This document shows positions 9,316 through 17,712 of a stretch of 64,000 nt of DNA, piece after piece; the first letter of the stretch is position 1, and the number at the start of each line of letters is the position of its first letter. Made by a program: the position numbers and the translations under genes. The DNA comes from Lactobacillus sp. (lineage in GTDB: Bacteria; Bacillota; Bacilli; Lactobacillales; Lactobacillaceae). Where the stretch lies: NCBI GenBank assembly GCA_022484695.1, contig JAKVKU010000001.1, forward strand, positions 1-64,000. Reading direction: 5' to 3'. The notes below the pieces were generated by a model. That model saw only the letters and a program-made list of their open reading frames with translations, did not search any database and was not told the DNA's origin.

Positions 9316-9555
9316 TTGTATATGCTAGCTTCTACGCTCTTAATTATTCTTGGTCTGCTTCTCAATCATTTTGTTTGGCGACCGAACCGGAAATTAATTG
9401 GACCTGGGATATATTTCATTGGCAGTGCTTATGTGTTGTTACTCATTGTCTCGGCTTTATTCCAAATTTACTCCAAGACATTACTAACTCTCTTTGTCAT
9501 TGCGGTAATTTTATACGCGGTATATATCCTGATTAAACAGCATAAGCAGACCTAG
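9316..9555 (+). CDS. Small three-helix membrane protein, unknown
   Basis: About 79 residues, nearly all hydrophobic: helices at about 2-20, 30-50 and 55-73 with a basic loop (RPNRK) after the first and a basic tail (IKQHKQT). The layout matches the products at 15898-16152 and 51507-51788, although direct sequence similarity to them is weak. Start taken as TTG 9316 because GGTGAT at 9303-9308 gives proper spacing; GTG 9304 overlaps this site. Driven by the repeat-bearing promoter at 9181-9248, so probably a target of the nearby peptide-sensing system. Function unknown; immunity-type roles are possible. Confidence 0.6.
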   Translation: MYMLASTLLIILGLLLNHFVWRPNRKLIGPGIYFIGSAYVLLLIVSALFQIYSKTLLTLFVIAVILYAVYILIKQHKQT

Positions 9556-9747
9556 GACCCTCTCAAAATGGAGACTGCTGAAAAATCTCCTAATGGCCTT
9601 GAATCATCGAATTACCCACTGCCGCCTTTTAATGGCCCGGCTTGAATGTATCGTAATAAATCCCTAGGGTGCCTTAAGATCTTCTATACATCAATAATTA
9701 CTTAATCATCAGTAGTTTTGTTAAGCCGCTGGGGGTTCATCTTGAAG

Positions 9748-9810
9748 AAACTATCTAAGCAATTGCCCAGGTACTTGATCTTTGTGGCAATTACTTAAGA
9801 TAGTTTTTTC
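9748..9810 (+). terminator. Terminator in a 490-bp gene-free stretch
   Basis: A 20-bp imperfect stem (9748-9767 with 9786-9806) ending in TTTTTT. The stretch 9556-10048 holds no convincing gene; apart from this hairpin and the cre/promoter region I see nothing firm in it. Confidence 0.8.
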
Positions 9811-9920
9811 TTGGTCTAGCTGCCCGGCGTCTTACCAAAGAGATCATCTGCATTAAGGCATTGCTATGACTAATTTTATTGTTACTTGACGGTGCTTTAA
9901 AAGCGTCATAAGATGATTAA

Positions 9921-9951
9921 TGTAAGCGATTACATTAATATGGGGTATAAA
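9921..9951 (+). promoter_or_regulatory. cre box and promoter of the sugar-phosphate transporter
   Basis: TGTAAGCGATTACA (9921-9934) is a perfectly palindromic catabolite-responsive element matching TGWAANCGNTNWCA. TATAAA at 9946-9951 is a likely -10 with the cre covering its -35, so CcpA binding should repress. Confidence 0.75.
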
Positions 9952-10048
9952 AGTCACTATCCGCTAGTTAACTGGTGCTGAATCGGGAAGCTCAGTACTT
10001 AAAAATTACTGCAGATATGGCTTAAATAAAAATAGGAGTGTGGGTAAA

Positions 10049-11395
10049 ATGAGAACAACAGGTACAGGTTATGAAACTCGTGAACCGGAAAAATTCAGCC
10101 GGTTCCTATATCGTCAAAAAGTCGTCTTTTTAGTGGCTTTTGTGGGTTATGTCTGTGCGTATTTAGTCCGGAACAACTTCAAGTTGATGTCTAAAGATAT
10201 GATCGAGGTCTATGGTTGGAACAAGTTAAATGTCGCTTTTCTACTGACTTGCTTTACTGTGACCTATGGCTTAGGAAAATTCTTTATGGGTGCTTTAGCT
10301 GACCGGGTCAGTCTTCGTAAGTTATTCGCCGGTGCACTGGGTATGAGTGCCTTGCTTTGTATCGCCATTGGTTTCACCCGCCAATTTGCGGTTATCGCTA
10401 TCCTCTTAATTTTGACGGGATTGATTCAAGGCGCCTTGGCCCCAAGTTCACAGGCAATGATTGCTAACTATTTCCCTAATAAAAGCCGGGGTGGCGCTAT
10501 CGCCGGTTGGAATGTATCCCAAAATGTGGGTTCGGCTATGCTGCCGCTGATTATCGGCGGTTTAGGGGTGGCTGCCCCTGGCAATATTTCCTTAGCTTTC
10601 ATCGTCCCTGGCGTGATGGTATTGCTCTTAGCGTTTCTGATGTGGAAATTAGGCGGCGACAATCCTGAAGCAGAGGGCTTGAACAGTCTCAAAGAAATGT
10701 ATGGGGATGAAGGTGAGCCCAATGTGGGTGAAGACAGTGATACGACGTTGTCTTATTGGGCCTTAATCAAAAAATATGTTTTCCTCAATCCAGGTATTCT
10801 CCTAGTGGGTTTCATCAATGCTGCTTTATACTTCGTCCGCTTTGGGGTGGAGGATTGGATGCCAATTTATCTAAGCCACGAGGCTGGTTTTAGCGATGCC
10901 CAATTTTTAACGGCGATTTCTGTTTTGGAATGGGTGGCTGTGCCCGGCTCCTTCTTATTCGCTTGGCTAGCTGTGAAATTTGCCAACAAAATGACCATCA
11001 TCGGCGCCATTGGTCTCTTTTTAATGGCTGGGCTTATCTTCTACTACGAAACGATTCATAATACCGGTGGCAGTTCTTACGCTCAACTACTGATCGTATC
11101 CGGGTTATTAGGCACTTTGATCTATGGCCCACAACTCATCGTCAATATTTTGACCCTGAACTTCGTACCTCTGAAAGTGGCCGGTACAGCCTTGGGCTTT
11201 GTGGGATTAATGGCTTATATGCTGGGAAATCTGGGTTCCAATTGGCTCATGCCAATTTTAGCCGACAACTTATCCTGGACAGCCTCTTACATGGTGGTAG
11301 CTGCGTTGTCCGCCTTATCCGGGATTGGCTATTTGACCCTCTCACGGCGGGAACGCAAAGCCGTCAAGGTCCACGAAACAACCAATGATGATTAA
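10049..11395 (+). CDS. Organophosphate:phosphate antiporter (MFS, UhpT/GlpT type)
   Basis: 448-residue transporter of the OPA family, which exchanges a sugar phosphate or glycerol-3-phosphate for phosphate. Twelve helices are visible. The N-terminal half has RNNFKLMSKDM after helix 1 and GKFFMGALADRVSLRK between helices 2 and 3; the second half has a long central loop (about 200-235) rich in acidic residues. The substrate cannot be fixed from motifs. ATG 10049 is used with TAGGAG at 10033-10038; GTG 10040 is too close. The cre box upstream points to a carbon-source role. Confidence 0.85.
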   Translation: MRTTGTGYETREPEKFSRFLYRQKVVFLVAFVGYVCAYLVRNNFKLMSKDMIEVYGWNKLNVAFLLTCFTVTYGLGKFFMGALADRVSLRKLFAGALGMSALLCIAIGFTRQFAVIAILLILTGLIQGALAPSSQAMIANYFPNKSRGGAIAGWNVSQNVGSAMLPLIIGGLGVAAPGNISLAFIVPGVMVLLLAFLMWKLGGDNPEAEGLNSLKEMYGDEGEPNVGEDSDTTLSYWALIKKYVFLNPGILLVGFINAALYFVRFGVEDWMPIYLSHEAGFSDAQFLTAISVLEWVAVPGSFLFAWLAVKFANKMTIIGAIGLFLMAGLIFYYETIHNTGGSSYAQLLIVSGLLGTLIYGPQLIVNILTLNFVPLKVAGTALGFVGLMAYMLGNLGSNWLMPILADNLSWTASYMVVAALSALSGIGYLTLSRRERKAVKVHETTNDD

Positions 11396-11413
11396 CTGAA
11401 AGGAACGACATCT

Positions 11414-12163
11414 ATGAACGCCTACCGAAAGCTGTCTGCAAAGTGCTACCAAATCGATAAATATGTGGGGAAATCCTTTGGGGACGTTGAATATTACTAT
11501 GAGCGTGTCAAAAATGTTACCGGCAAGATCTTAGAACCGGCTGTGGGTAACGGCCGCATCATGATTCCCCTGCTGGAAAAGGGCTTAACCGTAGATGGTT
11601 TCGACTATTCAGAGGATATGTTGCAATTAGCTGTTGCCAACTGTCAAAGCCGCGGTCTTACCCCAAATCTATCAAAACTAGATATGACCGATTTTGCCAT
11701 CGCGCAGGTCTATGATGCCATTATTATCCCCACTGGCTCATTTTTATTGCTAGATCAACTAATGAAAGCCAAAGCTGCCCTGAATTGTTTTTATGCCCAT
11801 TTGGCAGAAAATGGCCGGTTGATTGTAGATCTCTTTTTACCAGAAGCTGCGCAAAAAGGCTTTATCAATAAACGTACTTTTGTAACTGGTCCTGATGAAT
11901 TGATAACCTTAGAAGAAACTTTGGTAGCCACGGACGCCATCCAACAAGTCAATACGTATCACAATCGTTATGAGCAGTGGCAAAGCGGTGCGCTACTGGC
12001 GACAGAGTTAGAATTATTCCCATTGAAATGGTACGGGGTCGAAGAATTCCGTTTGCTCCTAGCAGCTACCGGCTTTACGGAAATCACGATTTCGGCAGCC
12101 TATCACTATGGTCACTATCCCACTAATCCTAGCCAAACGATTACCTTTGAAGCTAGAAAATAA
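11414..12163 (+). CDS. Class I SAM-dependent methyltransferase
   Basis: 249 residues. The SAM-binding motif I reads ILEPAVGNGRIMIPLL (about 38-53), with the acidic residue after strand 2 in VDGFDYSEDM (about 60-69). The C-terminal half is a variable substrate cap. Substrate unknown. AAAGGA precedes the ATG, 18 nt after the transporter stop, so the two genes are probably one transcript ending at the 12192-12231 terminator. Confidence 0.85.
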   Translation: MNAYRKLSAKCYQIDKYVGKSFGDVEYYYERVKNVTGKILEPAVGNGRIMIPLLEKGLTVDGFDYSEDMLQLAVANCQSRGLTPNLSKLDMTDFAIAQVYDAIIIPTGSFLLLDQLMKAKAALNCFYAHLAENGRLIVDLFLPEAAQKGFINKRTFVTGPDELITLEETLVATDAIQQVNTYHNRYEQWQSGALLATELELFPLKWYGVEEFRLLLAATGFTEITISAAYHYGHYPTNPSQTITFEARK

Positions 12164-12191
12164 ATCTACTCGACAGCATGGTATAACATAC

Positions 12192-12231
12192 AAATAGGCT
12201 TCTACTCAAAAAATCAAGTAGAAGCCTATTT
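12192..12231 (+). terminator. Bidirectional terminator
   Basis: Perfect 15-bp stem AAATAGGCTTCTACT (12192-12206) with 12217-12231, flanked by A and T, between convergent genes. Confidence 0.9.
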
Positions 12232-12243
12232 AAGCCATATAAT

Positions 12244-12870
12244 TTATAAATCTTTAATTTTCTTAGTGTACAGATGTTGCCCATTGCTTGTCAAGTAAGG
12301 TTGCGTTTTACTAGTTTTAGAATCCTCTGGCTTTTTCAAGAGCAACTGTGAAAAACCATTCTGGATATAAAAATCCCTAAGATGGGGTTCATTATCAACC
12401 TCAACATAAACGACCAGTCCGCCGACAACTTCATTGGCACGTTTAATCTCACTATACGCGAGTGATAAGAGCTCAGACCCAGTTATCAATTTTTTATCTC
12501 TATATTGGAAATTAAGCCCTAATTGCCCCAATAATATTGATGAAACAGCGTAATTATCCATCTCAGTTCGATACCCAATAGGCATTAGCTTGTGTTTTAC
12601 ACTATTAGACAACCTATTCCAATTTTTCTTTTTAATAGTCAAAGGTTTTGAAGATATTGCAAAATAACCTACAAGGATTGGTGCGCCTTGATAAGTTGCA
12701 TAAACCAGGCTAGTTCTGGATAAGCCAACGCTCTCAAACTGAATACATCTATCCCTAAGAAAATATTCTACGTCAGAATTTACAGAAGAAAAAGAGGAAA
12801 AGGCTTCTACAACCTTTTCCTTTGGGTATTTATCTAAAAGTGCGCTCAACGGAACGATATCAATGGCCAT
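12244..12870 (-). CDS. GNAT-type toxin-like acetyltransferase
   Basis: 208 residues from ATG 12870, four bases after the upstream small gene; a longer TTG-started frame to 12909 lacks a ribosome site and overlaps that gene. The N-terminal part (NSDVEYFLRDRCIQFESVG, then LSRTSLVYA and ILVGYFAIS) resembles the start of TacT/AtaT-type GNAT toxins, and ILLGQLGLN with a later NEPHLRDFYIQNGF segment fits the acetyl-CoA fold. Such toxins acetylate aminoacyl-tRNA. With the 62-residue partner upstream this looks like a type II toxin-antitoxin module, but a plain acetyltransferase cannot be excluded. Confidence 0.65.
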   Translation of the reverse strand: MAIDIVPLSALLDKYPKEKVVEAFSSFSSVNSDVEYFLRDRCIQFESVGLSRTSLVYATYQGAPILVGYFAISSKPLTIKKKNWNRLSNSVKHKLMPIGYRTEMDNYAVSSILLGQLGLNFQYRDKKLITGSELLSLAYSEIKRANEVVGGLVVYVEVDNEPHLRDFYIQNGFSQLLLKKPEDSKTSKTQPYLTSNGQHLYTKKIKDL

Positions 12871-12874
12871 ATAA

Positions 12875-13063
12875 TTAGTTACGTTCCCCTTTGCCAAATA
12901 TATTGTCAAATTTTGTTGTTTTCTTTAAACTGTCCTTAGTATAGCGCTTCACCGGTTGATCGAATTTAACGTCAACTCGTTTTGAACGGTCTAATGCATT
13001 AGCTAAAGCACTGGCAGACTTTGATGAAAATGTAAATTCAGTTTGGAAACTCTTGGTTGCCAT
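12875..13063 (-). CDS. Small antitoxin-like protein paired with the GNAT
   Basis: 62 residues, Lys/Ser-rich: opens with MATKSFQTEFTFSSKSA, then ALANALDRSKRVD and a charged tail DNIFGKGERN. No ribbon-helix-helix can be confirmed by eye. AAGGAGGTG lies 10 nt before ATG 13063. Its stop is four bases before the GNAT ATG, the usual antitoxin-first coupling. Assigned from position and size only. Confidence 0.6.
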   Translation of the reverse strand: MATKSFQTEFTFSSKSASALANALDRSKRVDVKFDQPVKRYTKDSLKKTTKFDNIFGKGERN

Positions 13064-13296
13064 GACTAACACACCTCCTTGTTTGGTTAAAAAATCTAAT
13101 TCTGCTAACTGACCCAGCAGGTCATCAGAGTTAAATTCCCTGTAAGCTTAAAGTATCATATTCTTCAGTATCCGTCAAAAAATATCTCCGTCAATATATT
13201 GTAGGTATTTTTTAAATAGTGCTGCAATATCAGCACAGCCAAGTTATAACTTTAAGTGCCTAACTACATGTAGTGGGCATAAATAATTTCGCCACA

Positions 13297-13343
13297 AAAA
13301 TAAGAGCTAGGCCCGAATTATAATCAGGTCTAGCTCTTATTTT
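13297..13343 (+). terminator. Bidirectional-looking terminator
   Basis: Stem 13297-13310 with 13330-13343 (AAAATAAGAGCTAG and its complement), followed by T on both strands. It ends the minus-strand gene 13348-14121. The remainder of 13064-13296 holds the promoter region of the GNAT pair and nothing else clear. Confidence 0.85.
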
Positions 13344-13347
13344 TTGC

Positions 13348-14121
13348 TTAAGAAATGGAACGTAAGCCACTGGTACTCAAGGTGACTGTGCCCATGTTTA
13401 TTTTTGTCCGAGCAATGAAGTCATCGAATAGGGCTTGATCTTCACTTTGTTGGTCGGCTAAGTTTTCTGGATGCCACTGAACGGCTACGATGTTGTCATT
13501 TTTGTTGCTTTCAATGGCTTCAACGATGCCATCAGGTGCTTTGGCCGTCACATGCAAGCCCCGGCCCACTTTGTGAATGGCTTGATGGTGGCGGGAATTG
13601 ACGTAAAGTCTAGTGCCGACCACATCGGATAAATGGCTTGAACTGGCAACTTTAATATCATGAGCTGGCAAATCCCCGGCAATCAATTGGTTGTGTTCAA
13701 TATAAGCAGAATCCACTTGGGTATCAATATCTTGGTACAAATCGCCGCCTAAAGCGACGTTGATCAATTGGGCCCCACGACAAACAGCAAAGATGGTTTT
13801 ATGCGTCTGAATCGCGGCATTTAAAATCATGACTTCGAATTCATCCCGGTTAAAACACGTCTTGCCAAGGTGAGCGCCCAATCTTTGATGATAGAGATTA
13901 GGAGAAACATCTGGACCGCCAAGGAACATGACGCCATCACCCATAGACATATAAGCAGCCACATCATCTTCATTTAGTGAGTATGGCAAAACAATTGGCA
14001 AGCCGCCGGCGCGTTGAATCGCGTCAACGACTGGACGTGGGACATAGTCAGCATGGACTTGGTTGATCAATTCAGCTTCTTCCAAGTTGACGTCCGCAGG
14101 GATTAAAATTCTTGGCTTCAT
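13348..14121 (-). CDS. Class I glutamine amidotransferase-like hydrolase (PuuD/peptidase C26)
   Basis: 257 residues. Family members hydrolyse gamma-glutamyl bonds, for example in gamma-glutamyl-GABA. The nucleophile elbow is FAVCRGAQ (Cys about 120) and the His-Glu pair is in QWHPENL near residue 223; FLGGPDVSP (about 72-80) forms the oxyanion region. Start is ATG 14121 with AAGGAGGAA upstream; ATG 14139 lies upstream of that site and was rejected. Ends at a strong terminator. No putrescine pathway neighbours, so the substrate is open. Confidence 0.85.
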   Translation of the reverse strand: MKPRILIPADVNLEEAELINQVHADYVPRPVVDAIQRAGGLPIVLPYSLNEDDVAAYMSMGDGVMFLGGPDVSPNLYHQRLGAHLGKTCFNRDEFEVMILNAAIQTHKTIFAVCRGAQLINVALGGDLYQDIDTQVDSAYIEHNQLIAGDLPAHDIKVASSSHLSDVVGTRLYVNSRHHQAIHKVGRGLHVTAKAPDGIVEAIESNKNDNIVAVQWHPENLADQQSEDQALFDDFIARTKINMGTVTLSTSGLRSIS

Positions 14122-14315
14122 CCAGTATTCCTCCTTCATTCTTATTTGAATCTACATGGAATGTATGATACTACAAAAGGCGCCATAAAGCAATATACTA
14201 GCTTGTTTCTGAGTTAGGATAAGCCACATTTTGATTGTCATGACAAAAGTCACTTTTTATTCAATGGTGAATCTGCTATACTCACGGCTATTAAAGATTG
14301 AAGAAGGTCGCTTAA

Positions 14316-14840
14316 ATGTCGCTACAACACGTTGAATTCATCAATATCGTCATTGTTTTATTCGTCTTATACCGGGTCATCGCCAGTCAACTAAAGGCGC
14401 AAGTCATCAAATTTAAGGCCGTGACTTATTTAGTCCTCATCGGGCTGGGTATTTATAATACCATGGGCCATGTCCAAAACCACACTTTTAGCTTAGACCA
14501 TCATTTCTTGTTATTTTTGCTGGCAGTTGTCCTCAGTGCCACTTGCTTTGCCTTCTTAAGGGGCCATTCGTACCGCATTTGGGTGAATCAGGCCGGTCTG
14601 GTCATGCGCCAAGGCAATTGGCTGACAATTCTCTGGTTGTTGCTGGGCATTAGCATCCACATCTTGGTGGATCACCTATGGAACGGCAGCAGCGATACGA
14701 TCCTCGCCTATTTAGGGTTAACCCTATTGATTCAACGGGGCCTTGTCTGGTTGCGGGCAAAGGCTAAATTTCCAGAAGCTACTCAGAAAACCGCCTTATA
14801 TGCCCAAACCAGAAAAGCACGACGGCGGGCTAAAAGTTAG
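14316..14840 (+). CDS. Hypothetical polytopic membrane protein
   Basis: 174 residues with about five hydrophobic segments (7-24, 36-52, 65-84, 104-122, 128-145) and a very basic C-terminus (KARRRAKS). Resembles the DUF1453/CcdC-like group in layout, without a firm match. GAAGAAGG lies upstream of ATG 14316, and TATACT at about 14276 is a possible -10. Function unknown. Confidence 0.6.
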   Translation: MSLQHVEFINIVIVLFVLYRVIASQLKAQVIKFKAVTYLVLIGLGIYNTMGHVQNHTFSLDHHFLLFLLAVVLSATCFAFLRGHSYRIWVNQAGLVMRQGNWLTILWLLLGISIHILVDHLWNGSSDTILAYLGLTLLIQRGLVWLRAKAKFPEATQKTALYAQTRKARRRAKS

Positions 14841-14985
14841 GGCAGTTTGTCAGTCGTTTTAATACCCTTTTAGGCTTTGTCGTTTTATAATATAGGTATC
14901 AATCCTCGATGCTTGCAATTGTATCAGCAACTGACCAATTTTATGTCTTGCCTGTGCTATTCAACCACAAACTGAGGTGGTCGTC

Positions 14986-15243
14986 ATGCGCTTATCTATT
15001 AGAGTTCAAGGCGTTATTTGGATCATCAGTTATTTAGGTCTGGTTGTTCTGAGTATCTATTCACTCAAAACTTCAAGTTTTTCCGAGCCACCCTGGTATC
15101 TGCTTGGTGGTTTCTGCCTATTAGTTCTAGAATATTCAATCACCAAAGACTTCTATAAAAAATTTGTTCAAGCCTGGCATGAAATATGGCTTAAGTTCAT
15201 CAATTTATTTCTACCAGAAAGCAAAAAACGGCAACTCAAATAA
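14986..15243 (+). CDS. Small two-helix membrane protein, unknown
   Basis: 85 residues: helices at about 10-28 and 38-52, then an amphipathic, aromatic-rich region (KDFYKKFVQAWHEIWLKFIN) and a basic end. GAGGTGG is 6 nt before ATG 14986. TATAAT at 14886-14891 is its likely -10 and two copies of GTCGTTTTA lie at 14853 and 14879. Ends at a strong terminator. Not recognised; it belongs to the cluster of small membrane proteins near the peptide-sensing operon. Confidence 0.55.
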   Translation: MRLSIRVQGVIWIISYLGLVVLSIYSLKTSSFSEPPWYLLGGFCLLVLEYSITKDFYKKFVQAWHEIWLKFINLFLPESKKRQLK

Positions 15244-15254
15244 TTCTGTCAAAG

Positions 15255-15303
15255 ACACCCCGAAAATAGGATTTCTCCCCACTATTTTCAGGGTGTTATT
15301 TTT
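15255..15303 (+). terminator. Rho-independent terminator
   Basis: Stem 15255-15269 with 15282-15296 (ACACCC..GAAAATAG and complement, one mismatch) followed by a T tract. Confidence 0.9.
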
Positions 15304-15354
15304 TTGCAATTTTTAGAAAATTTCAAAAATTTAGTCTCATCTGCGAAAAGAAAC

Positions 15355-15422
15355 AGCGTTTAACTGCAAAAATCCAGCGTTCATTGAAATATTCCCCACT
15401 ACACTAATTCTCGTTTTATAAT
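15355..15422 (+). promoter_or_regulatory. Putative LytTR-regulated promoter, copy 2
   Basis: AGCGTTTAA (15355-15363) and AGCGTTCAT (15376-15384) are 21 bp apart start to start; TATAAT (15417-15422) follows after 32 nt. Both distances equal those at 9181-9248, and the 31-bp core of the two sites differs at only two positions, while flanking DNA differs. Second repeat matches the LytTR consensus at eight of nine positions by my count. Confidence 0.7.
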
Positions 15423-15435
15423 GTGGGCATTGATA

Positions 15436-15879
15436 ATGCCATCAGATAACACTTTGCAAAAGAAGGTAGATGCTGTCTTGCACAAGCACAAATTAAGTCA
15501 TATTTTAATCATTGTCTTTGCCTTGTTAGTTATGCTGGTTCCTCTGGGCATTCACTTTGTAAGATACGACCTTTTCCCCGGCGATATGATTGGCGTTTCC
15601 TTTAACGAATTGATCCGGTCTAAGCATCAAAAAGAAGTTCGCAAAATTCTTAACAACAACCCTGAAGATTACAAATTTATTATGGCTCACAAAAAGCAAG
15701 GCGCTTGGGATGTGACTGATCTTCAAGGTGGCGGTATTTACTATAAAGCCTACGTTGTTGCCAATTATGGCGGTCATGCGATAGGTATCACAGCCGCCCT
15801 TGACCATCAAAAATCAACTTATCTTAAGCCTGTGTTTTATATTTTGAAAACCGAAGTTTATTATGATAAACATTCCTAA
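15436..15879 (+). CDS. Hypothetical single-pass membrane protein
   Basis: 147 residues from ATG 15436. One helix (about 23-43) anchors a roughly 100-residue extracytoplasmic part with no recognised fold; it contains a QGGGIYYKAYVVANYGG segment that looks like beta structure. The ATG at 15421 lies inside the -10 box and cannot be transcribed. ATG 15436 would leave an almost leaderless message; TTG 15478, behind AGAAGG, is an alternative that keeps the helix. Probably cotranscribed with the small membrane protein 19 nt downstream and controlled by the repeat-bearing promoter. Confidence 0.6.
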   Translation: MPSDNTLQKKVDAVLHKHKLSHILIIVFALLVMLVPLGIHFVRYDLFPGDMIGVSFNELIRSKHQKEVRKILNNNPEDYKFIMAHKKQGAWDVTDLQGGGIYYKAYVVANYGGHAIGITAALDHQKSTYLKPVFYILKTEVYYDKHS

Positions 15880-15897
15880 CAAATGAGGTGATTGTCA

Positions 15898-16152
15898 TTG
15901 AATACCCTGCCCACTTATTTATTGATCAGTCTAGCCTGCCTCAACTTCAGTCTTTGGGCTAATAAAAAGTACCGCCATAGCCCAATATTGCAACAGCTAA
16001 AATGGGGCAGTGGCCTGCTTGGTCTATTATTTCTGAGCATTGCTTTGATATACACGCTGCTCACCTCAGGACTGACCGTACTATTGTTGCCTATTTTGCT
16101 GTTATTCTTGTTAATTTTAGGCTTTATGATTAAAAATACTATGCTGAGCTGA
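15898..16152 (+). CDS. Small three-helix membrane protein, paralogue of 51507-51788
   Basis: 84 residues with helices at about 4-20, 35-55 and 58-78. It is clearly related to the product at 51507-51788: both read SLWAN, a YRHS motif, a W-x-SG turn, then xSGxTxL before a last helix ending in GFMI. GAGGTGAT directly precedes TTG 15898, which is taken as start. Second gene of the LytTR-type transcription unit. Could be an immunity or sensor protein; this is inference. Confidence 0.65.
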   Translation: MNTLPTYLLISLACLNFSLWANKKYRHSPILQQLKWGSGLLGLLFLSIALIYTLLTSGLTVLLLPILLLFLLILGFMIKNTMLS

Positions 16153-16224
16153 AACATAAGGCATAATTTAGTCTGATTATGCTTTACAACATAACTAATC
16201 TCGGTAAGCTTCGTCCCTCCAAAA

Positions 16225-16264
16225 AACGCCATACTGTCAGCAGTCCCCCACAGTATGGCGTTAT
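16225..16264 (+). terminator. Bidirectional terminator
   Basis: Perfect 13-bp stem (16225-16237 with 16250-16262) flanked by A and T runs between convergent genes; its right arm overlaps the stop of the kinase gene. Confidence 0.9.
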
Positions 16265-17577
16265 TTTCTTGCAATCATTAAATCCACGCTAAACTTACCC
16301 TCAGCCTGGCTGTAATCTAGGGCTAGCCCTGGGGTCTCATTGACGATGTTAGCCACGGTACTTAAGCCAATCCCGGCATGGCCGGTTTTGGCACTGATGC
16401 CATATTGAAATACATCCCCTTTAAAATGAGCCGCCCCATTATTTTTAATGACCAGCTCCAAATTGTCGGCGTCATAGCGAATCAGGGCAACCTGAACAGC
16501 GGGGGTTGCTGCAGTTTTCGCCGCTTCTAAGGCATTGTCCAGCAAAATACCGCTGATGCGATTAAAGGTCACCGGTGGCAGTATTGTATCAGTAATTGGC
16601 TGCCGACATTCAAAATGCACTGCAATGTGTTGGGTATAAGCAGTACGCAGTTTCTGCAAAAATAGCCCTTGGACGGCGGGCACTTTGAGCGCAATTAAAT
16701 CATCAGTTTGTTCACCCAATGCAATTTTAGCCACGGTCTTATCGGTTTGAACTTGGTTTAAAAAAGTTCTAGCGCCTTGATAATTTTGCGACTGCAGCAA
16801 TTGATCCAGGGTCAACAATATATTTTGAAAGTCATGCCGAAAGCGCCGTAATTCACTGTAATTCTGTTCCAAATTTTCATAAAACTGGCGATTCAACTCG
16901 TCTTCATAATGTTGTTTTTGAGCCTGGGCTTTCAGCTGTTGCCCGTGAATAAAGGCCTGGGTACCAAAGACCACGCCGATACTCATCAGGCCGATAAACA
17001 CAAGAATCGGCCAAATCTGCTGATATTCTCCCCGGGTATATTCCACATTAAGCAGAATAAACTGAAAGGCCGCAAATACAATTATTGTCGCGATGGCAAA
17101 GGTTTGTTGCCGGGTAGGATCGGCTTTAAAAAAACGTTTAACCGCTGACTTAAACAGGTCATAGTGCAATATTCCAAAAATAATAAGGGTCAGGATGAAC
17201 TCAAGCAGCGTGGTGAATAATAAAACAATGGATTGCTTCACCATAACTTCTCTGCCCACCAACAAATAAACCGGCGCTGTGCTAAGCAACATCAATGCTT
17301 CTTGGATTAAGCAAGCTAATAACATCAACGTCAATAACTTATCCCGCCAATGCTGCCGCCGGATAAGCAGTGCCAACAGGCCAGCATAGGCTAAATACCC
17401 CAGCGCTTCCAGTCGAAAGGTATCAGCAACTAAGGCGGCAATAACCATGATGCCCCCATTTTTCAACCAAAATTTGACGGTCATTCGTTGTGGGACCAAC
17501 GGCACTTGCAACCAGAGGACCATGGCATAGAAGAACAGGATCGATGAAAAGTAAGTTAATTCATTAAGATGACGCAT
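16261..17577 (-). CDS. AgrC-type peptide-sensing histidine kinase
   Basis: 438-residue membrane kinase of the HPK10 class that senses extracellular peptides. Six or seven helices fill residues 1-210. A short coiled coil leads to RRFRHDFQNIL (H box, His about 246); the N box is ILLDNALEAA near 341 and the G box GHAGIGLSTV near 402. The ATG lies 2 nt after the peptide stop, translationally coupled. Third gene of RR-peptide-kinase, so its ligand is most simply the product of 17580-17711. Confidence 0.9.
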   Translation of the reverse strand: MRHLNELTYFSSILFFYAMVLWLQVPLVPQRMTVKFWLKNGGIMVIAALVADTFRLEALGYLAYAGLLALLIRRQHWRDKLLTLMLLACLIQEALMLLSTAPVYLLVGREVMVKQSIVLLFTTLLEFILTLIIFGILHYDLFKSAVKRFFKADPTRQQTFAIATIIVFAAFQFILLNVEYTRGEYQQIWPILVFIGLMSIGVVFGTQAFIHGQQLKAQAQKQHYEDELNRQFYENLEQNYSELRRFRHDFQNILLTLDQLLQSQNYQGARTFLNQVQTDKTVAKIALGEQTDDLIALKVPAVQGLFLQKLRTAYTQHIAVHFECRQPITDTILPPVTFNRISGILLDNALEAAKTAATPAVQVALIRYDADNLELVIKNNGAAHFKGDVFQYGISAKTGHAGIGLSTVANIVNETPGLALDYSQAEGKFSVDLMIARK

Positions 17578-17579
17578 GA

Positions 17580-17711
17580 TTAGGGATTTCCCGTAAAGAA
17601 GCCAATGATTGTCCCTATAATCGAGGTATCACCAGAATCGCCGCCATAACTTAAAATCGATGTTAGCTTAGGCAATATGCCCTTTCGTTTTGGTGTCTTC
17701 AAATTTTCCAT
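17580..17711 (-). CDS. Candidate signal peptide precursor (43 residues)
   Basis: A short gene between the response regulator and the kinase. The product starts MENLKTPKRKG, passes a Gly-Gly at 24-25 (LSYGG) and ends TSIIGTIIGFFTGNP. The basic front and hydrophobic glycine-rich end fit an exported pheromone; cleavage after Gly-Gly would release an 18-residue acidic/hydrophobic peptide. There is no Cys, so an AgrD-type thiolactone is unlikely, and no agrB or peptide-exporting ABC gene is in the window. AAGGAG lies 7 nt upstream, and the regulator stop is 1 nt before the ATG. Confidence 0.7.
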   Translation of the reverse strand: MENLKTPKRKGILPKLTSILSYGGDSGDTSIIGTIIGFFTGNP

Positions 17712-17712
17712 G

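Noticed and set aside
9555-9580. GGACCCTCTCAAAATGGAGAC looks like an IS3-family end
   Set aside because: No opposite end and no transposase remnant are found within reach.
14853-14891. Two GTCGTTTTA copies as a further LytTR site
   Set aside because: Spacing is 26 bp and the second copy overlaps the -10, unlike the 21-bp pairs.
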